A program made the translations under genes and the position numbers. Below are positions 46,401 to 58,400 of a DNA stretch of 64,000 nt, piece after piece. How positions within the stretch are numbered: position 1 is the stretch's first letter; each line of letters begins with the position of its first letter. The notes below the pieces were generated by a model that was given only the letters and a program-made list of their open reading frames with translations, was not told the origin of the DNA and did no database searches. The DNA is taken from the NCBI RefSeq assembly GCF_027244095.1, contig NC_069657.1, positions 394,672,943 to 394,736,942 on the forward strand, in the 5' to 3' direction. The DNA comes from Hemicordylus capensis (lineage: Eukaryota > Chordata > Lepidosauria > Squamata > Cordylidae).

Positions 46401-49400
46401 GTGGATGATCTGAGCCAGGCACGCCTCCTAAGGGCAACCGCAGATGCCATGGAACAAGCACCACAACTGGTGCAATGCCGAGACGAATAGAGCAACTGTC
46501 TTGCCACACAAAGGCCCTCATTATGAAAAATGAGGGCAGCGTCTCTCTGGTCCTGGGAGAGATGCTGCAGGAAAGGGGCTATCTTGTCCAAAAGGAAAAG
46601 TTGGTATCTCGCCCAATACGCCTGGTGGTTCGCCACGCGCACAAGGAGGCCCGCCGTGGAATATACTTTCCCCCCCACAGGGAGTCCAGCTTTTTCCCCT
46701 CATCTCCCGGGGCTTGTAGAACATGCTGGCGGTTGCAGGACTGGGCAGACTCCACTATGACTGAATTTGGTACTGGATGCCTTGTAAGAAAAACAGTGTC
46801 TTTCGTTTGAACTCTGTACATGCTGTCTAGTCTTTTAGAAGTTGCAGGCATCGATGCTGGCAGTTCCCAAGAAGCCTTTACAACCTGAAGTAGTGTGGGG
46901 ACTATCGGCAGTGCTAGAGGGACACCAGAGTCTGCCTGAATGACTTGGAAAATTGGGTCCTCAAGCTGAGCAGGTTGATGTCAAATGTCGATGCCTAAGG
47001 AAGTTGCCATCTGGAGTAGATGTTCCGCATAGTGTTTGGAGTCGTCAGTGAAAAAAGCCTCGGTTGTGTCTCATGCAGTGGGTTTGCTGACAGGTAAAGG
47101 AGGCTCGACTCTGGAGTCTGCCAGAGTCAGAGTAGTCAGGGACAGGGGGCTGGAGGGCAGGGCGCTGTGGTAGTGAAGGAGAGGCAGGCACTGGGGCGGA
47201 TGGTAGAGGAGGGTCTCCCGCTGGTACTGGGCATTCTGGGGCCGCAGGTTGTGGGGCCCGTGGGGGAGAGGGTGTCGAGTCTGAAGAACCAGAGGGGGAG
47301 CGCAAATGGGAACGACGACGCCTCCTGCCCCGCTGACAACGTCTTGAAGGCCAGTATGGGTCATCATATGGGACAGCATCAACATAAAGATAACGAGGGT
47401 GCAGGCAATAGTCAGGTGCCCGGTAGCTGTCATATGGCAAAGGGCGTCCACGGGGGGAACCGTAGCTATCAGTATAACAGTCATAATCATCATCCCCATG
47501 TGAGGAATAGTCTGGGGAGGCATAATATCTGCGCCTCCTGAAGGCATGCCGTCCTGTCGGAGTCAGAATCATCCCGAGAGGGGGATCGGGACCTACGTCG
47601 CCAGCAAGGGCATCTGGAAGGAAGACTTGGACTGCTGTGAGCAGGAGAGGTCTCACCAAGCGGCCTCTCCCTGGGCTGCCTTGGTGGCGTGGGGGGAGCA
47701 AGGGGCTGTGTGGATGACAGATGCTTGGACTTTTTCTTCTTTTTCTTGGGCAGTGTAGGCGCCGTCGCAGTTGCAGCTGGGTCTGAGGGGCCAGGGAGAG
47801 GTGGTACGCCCTGCTTTGGCTGCTTTGGAAGGGTGGACTACGGAGCGGGAGGAGAAGCTGGTAGTTGTTTCCGCGTCTTTGAGCCCGATCGCGACCCTGT
47901 CGGTTTTGGTCCAGACTCCACCCCCTTGGAATCCGAGGCCGAGGACAGTCTGATGGTCAATTTCGGAAGAGGTGGCTGGGTGCTGCTCGGACCCGGGAGG
48001 GCTGGGACCGAGTCGGGAGACAAGAGCATAGCCGAGTCCGAGAATGTGGGGACCAGTGGCAGCAGAAGCAGTGGTCCTGGGAGAGGCGTAGGGCCAGCCG
48101 GAGGGAGCGCAGACGGGAGTTTACACCTCAGGAGTAGCTTGCATGGTGTGTGTTGGCAACACAAGTCCCGTACGGGGAAGAGGTTGTGCCGGCAAGCTGT
48201 GCCCAATACGTTCTGCCGCTGAGGAACTGCTAGTTAGGAGAGCCTTCTCCCAAAGGAAAGTGCGGAGCTGAGCAGCCCTGTTATGATGGGCTTGCTTTGA
48301 AAAGCCCGTGCAGACCGGGCAGCGATCAGTCCGGTGGGACGCTCCCAGGCAAAACAGACAAAGAGAGTGTCCGTCTGAAGAAGGGAGCTTGGCGGAGCAC
48401 GAAAGGCAGTTTTTGAAGACAATCCTCGTGGCCATAAGAGGCCCAAGACAGGAGAGGGCGGGTTTCTGAGAAAAATTAAAGCACAAAACGGAAAGACAGA
48501 AACAACGAGAAGAAAGAAAGGCAGAGAAAAGGAAAAAAGGGGGTGGGGACAACAACAACAACAAAAAGGGTCCCAAATAGGTTTTAATGTTTTCCACAGG
48601 TAAAGTCAGAGAAGCTGGCCGGAGGTGCAACAGCTGCGGTGGTTGAAGAAAGACTGATGGTGTGAGGCACACTGCCTGTCAAGGGGGGGCTGCTGTTGCC
48701 CGCTCTTTTTTCCTTAGATAGTAAAGTTTTGAAGTTTTTTCCGGTTGGTGGCTCTGCGCAGGCGCAAATCCCTCGTGTGATGCAGAGACCACGAAGAAGA
48801 ACTCACTAGTTATGAATGCTTGGAACCACGATCCAGATTGCAGATAGCCCATCTGAACTTGTTACCTGCTCCAAGTGACATACTTTTTTTAAAGCTTTGC
48901 TCTAAAGTACCATGTTTTCAAACTCAGATATGATCACACTGAAGCTACTTGTAGCACTTATATGTGCTTTGTTACAAGTGCTTTGTCATATGTGTTTGTT
49001 ACAAGAACTATTGCTTTGAGGTATCGAAATACTGCTACCATTTTGACTAACCTGGGGCTGGTAACATCTAGTGTCAAGACTAATAGCCTGAAGGGTCAAA
49101 CTATGATACTGATCCAGAGGAAGGGAGGGAGAGATTGATTGCCTGATCTTTTCTGCAGAAAGGAGGATTCTGTAAGTCATCTGCTGCCATGACTTACCCC
49201 TATGCAGCCTGCAATTAGGCGTTTGAAATGGTCCTTCCGGCGCTTGTCTGTCAGCTTCTGCAGTGTTGGGTTGAGCAGCTTGGAATCAAATTGCTCCAGG
49301 GGTTCCTTTTGAATTTCTGGAACCTGTTCCATCACTGTCTTCAGCTCAGCATAGCGTGGGCGCTTCAGAGAGCAAAGGAGAGTCAACAGGGGGCTTTGTC

Positions 49401-52400
49401 AAAACAGTCTTCCACATTTGGATGGCAAGTCCCACCCCCATCCCACCCCAAGAGCACAGGAGTCAACTCAGTGGCACTTTCTTACCAAAGTCTCGTAGAT
49501 CTGGAAAGCCAAATGAACAAGAGCTATCATACAACCGTCGTGCTGCCCATGCATCTGCAATCCTTTCAGCACACTTGTGAAAAACCAGGTCACTGCATCA
49601 GGGATCAAATTTCCTGTGAGCACCTATGGCAGAAGTGATAATGATAAGTTCTGAGAAAAGGCGATGTCTAGCATCCCTCCATTCTCCATTCTAGTTCCCA
49701 AAGGGATTGCCCAGTGCTTCTGCCTATCAAGTACCTGTGGTGAAACTACCTGTTTAAGCAGTGGCCAACAGAGTTGTGTGGTAGTTCTTTGGCAGGACAA
49801 AGTATCTTTCCAGGAAAGGGATGTGAAGGCTGTAATCAGCAGAGCAGTGCAGACATTCTGGAAAAGTAAAGAGAGGACTCTGTGCAAATGCTTTACAGGA
49901 TTTGTTCTTTAAGGCAGAGGCACTTAAACACTCTATAATGGGTAGGCAATGTGTGGATTTCTAGATGTTGCTGAACTACAGCTCTTGTCATCCCCAGCTG
50001 TAAAACACTGTGGCTGGAGGTGATGGGAATTGAAGTTCAGCAACATCTGGTCAGGCACATGTTGCCAACCTTTCCTCTAGAACATAGTGTGATGTTCAGA
50101 AACCCCCAAGTAAAGGGATCCCAAATATTCCATAAACCCTCTTATCTAGAGTCTGTCTACTAAGAAGTTGTGAACTTTGGATTAGATGAAGCTCACTAAG
50201 AAAGAGCTTACAAAGGTTTGGACCGTCCCTTATCCAGGGGCTGAAGTACATACTGTGGGGATCACTGAAAGATTTAAGGGGGTATCAATATGATGCTCTG
50301 AAAATAGGAGTAAAGTCAATGGAATACTCAAAGGTAACTCAAGAAGGGAGGGGGGAAAACTCCTTGAAGGATATAACTCTTCATAATCCATATAATTAAT
50401 TAAAATTGAACCAAATCACTAAACATTCCACTTTGTCAAAAAACCAAACAAACTAGCCCCTGTTGCAAATTTCCTACATATCTACCTCCAGTGATTGGGG
50501 GGGGGGGCAGAATGAGTGCCTGATATTCTGAACAGTTGTTACTGAAAATTCTAGAATTTGATCAATTGCCAGCATTGGGAGTTTTCTGCCTTCCTGCTCA
50601 GACATTCATAAAAATTGGAACAATTTCTAGTGAGAGCCAATCTGCCTACTTTCCTTGCACTATTCCTTCAACTGGACTAAATTTGGTCCAAATCAGTTAG
50701 CCGTGGCTGGTTCACAAGTTAGCCCACTTGTGCCACAAATTCCACCGCTGAAGTGTCCCTATGTGACCCTCAACTGTACCCAATTTGGTTCATATTGGTC
50801 CAGGGAGGCATTGCAAAGTTGATGACAGAATGCTGAGTGATCTCACAAGCTTACTTTCTTTATTATTTCTTGTTTACACAGTCAGACAGGTGTTATTGAC
50901 TGGTTTGTTTTATCCAGACATCAAGCCCAAGGACCTGGGATGGCTGAATTTTATCATCAATACTGTTGGTTATTATAGATATCGTTGCAAAATATAGGCT
51001 GTTCCCAGTAAAGCTGCTTTTTGTAATTGGCTGATGGTGATTTCTGTGGCCCCTATGGTGTTGAGGTGCTCTTCAAGGTCTTTTGGGCCAATTACCACTG
51101 GGATGATTTTGGTCTTTTTCTGCCACAGCCTTTCAATTTCAATTTGTAGATCTTTGTATTTAGTGATTTTTTCTATTTCTTTTTCTTCTATTCTGCTATC
51201 CCTTGGTATTGCTATGTCGATTATTTTGACTTGTTTTTCTTTCTTCTCGACTACAGTTATATGGTATATAACTGGTATATTGTGTGGCAAATGTTTGTCT
51301 GTTTGTAGTCGGAAGTCCCATAATATTTTTACATCTTCATTTTCTACCACTTTTTCAATTTTATGGTCCCACTAATTCTTGGCTACAGGTAGCTTGTATT
51401 TTTTGCAGATGTTCCAGTGTATCATCCCTGCTACCTTGTCATGCCTTTGTTTGTAGTCAGTCTGTGCGATCTTCTTACAACAGCTGATCAGGTGGTCCAC
51501 TGTTTCACCTGCTTCTTTACAAAGGCGGCACTTGCTGTTTGTTGTGGATTTTTTGACTTTTGCTCTTATTGCATTTGTTCTTAGTGCCTGTTCTTGTGCA
51601 GCCAGTATTAAACCCTCTGTTTCTTTCTTCAAGTTGCCATTCTTAAGCCATTGCCAGGTCTTGGTGATGTCTGATTTTCCACTTATATTGTGCAAATATT
51701 GACCATGCAGGGGCTTATTTCTCCATTTTTCTGCTTGGTTCTTGACTTGTTCTTTCTTGTAGGCCTGCTTTGATTCATTGGTGTTGAATAGTTTCTCGTT
51801 CTTGACCATTTTAAGTGCATTTTAAGTGCTTATTATTATTATTATTTATTATTATTATTAATTCAATTTCTATACCGCCCTTCCAAAAATGGCTCAGGGC
51901 GGTTTACATAGAGAAATAATAAATAAATAAATAAATAAATGAGATGGTTCCCTGTCCCCAAAGGGCTCACAATCTAAAAAGAAACAGAAGTCACCAGCAA
52001 CAGTCACTGGAGGTACTTTCCTTAAGGAAAATAGGCTTAAAACAGATAGCAGCAAGTGCTTCCCAAAGGGAGGGCAGCATTGGGAGCGGATTCCCAGACC
52101 TAATCTTACATTCTTTCAGAATTTATACTTAACCTTCCAACTCCAGTTCTCTTGGGGTTAAATTTACTAAAAGGAGGTTCCCTTTAATAGTCACACACAT
52201 TGTATGAGAAAAGCACTGAAGCTTGGCTTCTTTACCTCTTGTTTCATCAAACACTTTCCCAATTCGGTGAGCTCAGAACTGGATGGTGGGGACACGTCTG
52301 TGGACATCATCTCCTCATCTATCAGGCAAAATGGCAACATGAACACAATTCCATGGCAAAACAGCTAGTCAATCAAGTTGACCTCTACAATTAGACAGAC

Positions 52401-55400
52401 TAGAGAACAAGGATCCAGACAGGAAGGTATGCTTCAAGAAAAGGGCATGGATTCATGGCAAATAAGTAAGCTTGCTTCCTTACTGCACATTTTGTGAGCC
52501 CAGTTCTCAGTATTCCAGTCATTCTAAAGCCAAACTCCAGAAGGCTGCTAAAACGAGACAGTTTAACTTGTGCTGGAAAGAAAACATGTTCCATTCTGGG
52601 AAGCAAAACCTGAGCGAAGACTAAGTGGCCTGGGATGATGGAAGCTGAAGACCAACAACACTGGAGGGCCACAGCTTGAAGCCTCCACTCTAAACTATAA
52701 TAGGTCACCCTCATGATTCTAATTAGGGTAAGAGACGTTCAGGACTGTGCGCACTCCCATTTTCTGATGGTCTGCGAGAAAAAGGCAAGGTAGCAGAGGG
52801 AGAAAGTGATCATCTGCTATGCAGCAGCTGGGTCAGAGGGATTTTTGTCCTGCTTCACTAAAGAGCTGGGTGCAGCTGCTGGGTTGGACAAAGCCCTCTA
52901 ACCCAGCTGCTGCTTAGCAGATGATCATTTCCTCTCACTCCTACCTTGCTTTTTACTCAAAAAATGATCAGAAACAGGAGTGTACACAGTCCTGAACTTA
53001 GGTAGGATGCGTCACCTACCCTAATTAGAATAATGTGAACCAGCCTAATTTCTCATCATGTGTTGTGTATACCTCTGGGGGTATGTGAGACACAGGCAGG
53101 GGAAATAGCATTGAGGGGAGAGGGGAGAGGGGAAAGGAGCACAGTGAGAAGGATGGAGAGAAGAGTGCCTTCTTTCCTTACTGCTTGGTCTTTGCTGCTA
53201 GTTACTGCCTAGAATTAGTCAGTCTGTCTCACCCTCTTTTCCTATCTCTCTATCTTGCCCCTTCCTCCTGTCAAAACAATGGCAAAAAATTGGTGCATCA
53301 CACCATAATGGCACTTCATATTTCCCTGCAATCATCTGGCATGCTGCACTCCGCATGGCACTGGGTTCAGCCCTCCTAGCTTTGGCCAACATCACCCCTA
53401 GCCCAGGTACATATTCAAGTTGTGTAACCCTAATATAAAAGGTGGCAACCCTACCTACACTAGATTGGACATCAGTCATTTTATAGCCCTATATTCATAC
53501 CCCCTTCCTCCAACATACAGTACACATTACTGTAAATATAAAATCCACTGGACAATTTAGGTGGCACTTCAGTTTTTCAGAAGGTTGAGCAACACTGCTC
53601 TAAACCACTGAAACTGGATATCCTGGAAATCCCAAAGTCTACAAAGAGAATGAAGTGGAAGACTGGGCAAACATGGAGCAGAAAGAACACATCTGTTGAC
53701 TCACCATCTCCATCTGCAGCAACAGCATTATTATGCTCAGCGCCTTTCTTTGAGACACAGCAAACAGCTGCAAATATATCAAGAGATCAAAATGGAACCT
53801 TAGGAGAGATTCTACACCATATATTTCTCACAGGACTATACTACTTCAGTTCTCTTTCGCAGTGCCTCACTCCTATACTACCCCATTGATGAAACATCCG
53901 AGAGACTTGTCTGATCAATTTCCCATTTATGGCGTTGGAGGGCATCTGCCAGCCAGTTCAGGGTATCTGCAAGGACATTGTCCGTCCCTTTTATATGGAG
54001 TGCTAAAGGTAGAACATTGTGAAGAATGCACCAGTCCCAAAGTTGGAATGCTAAGTTGCAAGGGACCTGGAGACTGTACCCCCTTGGAGACTGACGTAAG
54101 CAATTGCTGTCATATTGTCTAGGAGGACTTGTACTGTACAAGTTCCGATTAGAGGTAGAAAAGACTTCAGGGTGAGAAACACTGCGAGTAGTTCTAGAAT
54201 TCTCACTGTTATTGTGGGTATAGGAGTAGCCAGATGTGTTGACTCTCCACATTCAGTTTGAATACTGACAGAAATCGCATTTGAAGACAGTGAATTCTGA
54301 GTTTGGAGTAGTTCACTGTGGTTGTGCAAGATGCCATTAAGAGACTTTGAACTGTTCTGGCCCTTTTTTCTTGGGTTGGCTTCGAATGCATAGATCAAGT
54401 GTACAATCAAGACCATTCTGTTCTCTGGGAGGAAGGCTCTTTTTGTGCGTGCAGTGTGTGTGTGTGTGTGTGTGTAAAATACAGCCCCTATATAGAGAAT
54501 CTAGCTCTATAATTGGAGGTTCAATGTTTACCAGCTGATCTGGAGACCCAAATCTTGAAGTAATGTCAGGGTGTATTGTATTTGGAGGACACAACATATC
54601 TTTGTCTATAGAGGTTATCATCCAATCATCCAGGTATAGAAAGATGGAGATTCCTTGAGTTCTTAAGTTGGGCAATTACTGTGCTCATGCACTTTGTAAA
54701 GGCTCGGGATGCAGTGAAGAGGCCAAATGGTGAATGGTGTATTGGTAGGCTTGAGCCCCCAAGGTGAACTGAATAAACTTTCTATGCCTTGGTCTGATTC
54801 TAATATGGAAATAAGCATCTTTTAGGTTTGTGGAGGGTACCACCTCAGCGAGCCCTGTGCATAGAACTCTGGTAAAGTTATTTTGACTGGTTCTACCATC
54901 CAGTCACTGGAGCCTCTGTCTCTCATTTACAAAAACGTAGAGTGGTAATTTACACAAGCAGGCGTGGGGTGGGGAAAATAATTGACAGAGGCATTATTGA
55001 AACAATTCAAAAAAATAAGAAAAAGTTGAGTTCATTCAAAATCTTCTTAGTTCCCAAACAGCGCAGTAACATCAGGTTAAAAAAAAAGGAAGGAAAAAAT
55101 TCAGGTTGAGCAAAAATACAAGAAAATCACAGAATAACCAAGAATAGCCTATAAAAACTACGCTCAGCAATAGTCTCAAAAGGAGTGCAGCTTCTCTGAG
55201 GCTTCCTTCCTTCCCCTGCAGTAAGCCAGGTTCTTTTGCTGCTACCACCTAGTAGTTTCTGCCTCTCCTATGCTGCAATTCCAGCTTAGTAATTGCAAGC
55301 TCTCTGCCTCTGACTACCCCAGTCAGCTTTCTCCTGCAGTCTGCTTTGTCTCTTCACTGTTCCAGCTGTTTCTCTCTGGGTCTTACTCCTATTTAGCTCT

Positions 55401-58400
55401 AATTCCAACTGTAAACTAACTGTTTGCTGCTGGCAAGCCTCCTTTTATTCTCTTTTCCCTCCAAATTTCTAAACAAACTCAAGTTCCCTGTTTTTAAAAA
55501 TATGCCAATCGAATAAAACCCTCTCTTCCCTCCAAAAATTAAACAGTAAAACTCTTTCCCCTCCCAAACCAAACTGTAGAACAGGAGCTGTGAACTTTTG
55601 ACCCCTGCACAGCTTCTAAACAAAGCAAAGGGAGTAAACAATTGCATATATAATTCAACCCCACCCCCCAAAAAAACCACCCCAAAACACAAGTTGTTCT
55701 AGTAAGAACTAATCAGCCTACTTTCCTTTCACTGTCTCTACAACCAGACTAAATTTGGTTCAAATGGAGGTCCACAAGTTAGATCTCTTGCACCTCAAAT
55801 GTTCATGTGTCCACCATCTTGGATTGGGGGAGATGACACCATTACAAACTTCACCACTGAGGTGTCCCTGTGTGTCACTCACTACAACTATATCAAATTT
55901 GGCTCAAATAGGTTAGAGAGTCCTCATGTTAGTGCACTTGTGCCTCAAAAGCTCACACATCCACCATCTTGGATCAGGGTGGATGACATCACAAACTACA
56001 CCATTGGGGCATCTCTATGTGTCCATGCAGCTGTAGTAAATTTGGTTCAAATCGGTTAGACTGTCCTCAGGTTAGTGTACATGCACCTCAAAAGTTTATA
56101 TGTCCGCCATCTTGAACTGGGTTGGATGACATTGTCACAAACTACGCAGTTGATGTGTCCCTACAGCTGTAGAGTCAATTGGTTAAGTGGTTCACAAGTT
56201 AGCCCACTTGCGCCTCCAAAGTTTACGCATCCATCTTGAATCAGTGTGGATGACATCATCACAAACTATGCTCTTGAGGTGACCCTGTGTGTCACTCACG
56301 GCAACTGTACGCAATTTGGTTCAAATGGGTTAGACAGACCACAAATTAGCCCGCTTGCACTTCAGATGTTCATGTGACCACCATCTTGGATTGGGGTGGA
56401 TGACGTCATCACAAACTATGCTGTTGAGGTGTTCCTAAGTGTCCCTACAGCTGCATCAAATTTGGTTCAAATTGGTTAAGTGCCTTACAATTAGCCCACT
56501 TGCGCCTCAAAAGTTTACATGTCTACCATCTTGAATCAGTATGGATGACATCATCACAAACATTGAAGTGTCTCTGTGTGTCATTCACTACAACTATACT
56601 CAAGTTGGTTTAAATTGGTTAGGTAGTCCACAAATTAGCCCGCTTGTGCCTCAGATGTCCACGCAGCTGCCATTTTAAATGGGAGTGGATATCATCAACA
56701 CACACCACGCCATTTGGGCACCCCTATGTATCCCTATGGCTGTAGTAAATTTGGTTCAAATCGGTTAGGCGGTTCACAAAGTGCACTACTGCACTAGAGT
56801 CTCCAAAGTTTACACATCTGCCATCTTGAATCAGTGTGAATGACATCATCACAAACTATGCTCTTGAGGTGACCCTGTGTGTCACTAACTGCAACTGTAC
56901 CTAATTTGGTTTAAATTGGTTAGACTTCAAATGCTGTCAGAACGGTTTTTGAAATGAAGGATACAGAATGATAATGTGACAATTTGTGAAAATAATGTGT
57001 ATTTGCTTTTTTGGATTTTAAATTGTTACATTATCATTGTGTATCCTTTATTTCAAGAACCGATTTGAAAGCATTTGAAGATTGAGACACCTTTTTTTGA
57101 CTGACGAAGCATTCAAAACCTTGCATAAGTGCTCAAGCCTCAGCCATTTGTTCAATTTGTATCATCACTCATCGGGTTATTTTACATTGCCTAGCCATTT
57201 GTTTCTTTCAGTATTCTGATTATTGTGTTATTACCCAATGGGTCACTTCACATTGTATACTCATTTTTCACCTGTTTATATTCTCTTACTATTGCCATTA
57301 TAATATAGATCTCAACATCTACTAGGTACTTTATTTTCTGTGTTTTGTATCAGGAAGGCCCCATTCTGAATGCATGTCTGTACAGACTACCTTGATACTG
57401 CTGTCCAGAACAAAACTAATTCTACATACAGATGAAAAAAATTAGAGGGACCACTGGATGGGAATCAATAAAGGAAAACCTTGGCAAGAGGGAAAACATG
57501 TGAGGGCTATGAGAAACAAGGCTAAGAGCACTGAAGCTTGGTCAGGTCACTGTAACATACTCTGATCCCACAGATCCAAGTATAAACATACTAGCGGCAT
57601 TTATTCTGCTCAAGGAGACACGTGTCACGGAAGGCCTGGAGTTTCCATGCAACCAACTAGTTTCACTCACTGATTAAATCCATGACTTCTCGGGTGAGCA
57701 GCCTGACCAGCTGCTCTTCCAGCATCTCTTGGGACTCTGGGTTATCATCTGCTGTTTCCTCATCACTGTTGGAGAATAAAGAGACATAATTTAGGGTAGC
57801 AACAAATCTGAAGAGCACAACTGATGCTGAGCATAATCATGTTACCAACACCTTTTAACTTGATGGGACTTTCACTCTGCAAGCCTTGGAAATCTAAGGA
57901 TATTCTCTACTTTACTACATAGTATTACTAATGAATTTGCAACACCCATTCTAATTTCAGCTACGAAAAGCACCATCTCAAAGGATTAGTTACAGACAAC
58001 ATTTATTTGGCCACATCTCAGAAAGGTGAGAAACAGTTATAGCCCATTCAGCAGCTAGTCACTCCTCCTCTCTACTCGGATCAAATTGAATTGCAGAGTC
58101 AAGGGACTGGAGACTCTAGGAGCATTTTTCTCCAGAAGTAATCATCTTCATCATGCTACCTGCTGATGCTGCATCCTTCAGGAGAGACTAGACACCGTGA
58201 TTCCTGAAGCAGTTACTACAGGTGTCCACTGCAAAGGCAGTGAAGTTGTATTCCTCTCCATATTGTTTAAGTCAGGGCTGAGCAAACTTGGACCTCCAGA
58301 TGTTGCTGCTCCCAAAATCCCCAGCCACAATAAATTGTGGTTGGGGTTGATGGGAGTTGTAGTTCTACAACATCTGGAGGGCCAAGTTTGTCCAGCCCTG

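Noticed and set aside
47167-48222. Plus-strand open frames of 124 and 177 residues
   Set aside because: They are antisense to the gag-like region of the DIRS element, which reads on the minus strand.
49613-49613. XPO5 acceptor at CTCACAG, giving an exon start at 49613
   Set aside because: It breaks the reading frame with the preceding exon. The acceptor CCATAG with exon start 49623 restores the phase and adds VLTG, matching the recalled human residues.
55799-56059. Coding repeat protein in the tandem array
   Set aside because: Only a fraction of the units keep an open frame and divergence shows no codon pattern.
55735-56925. CRISPR-like regularly spaced repeats
   Set aside because: The units are about 143 bp, contiguous and similar along their whole length, with no distinct spacers, and lie in a vertebrate intron. 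This is a tandem array.
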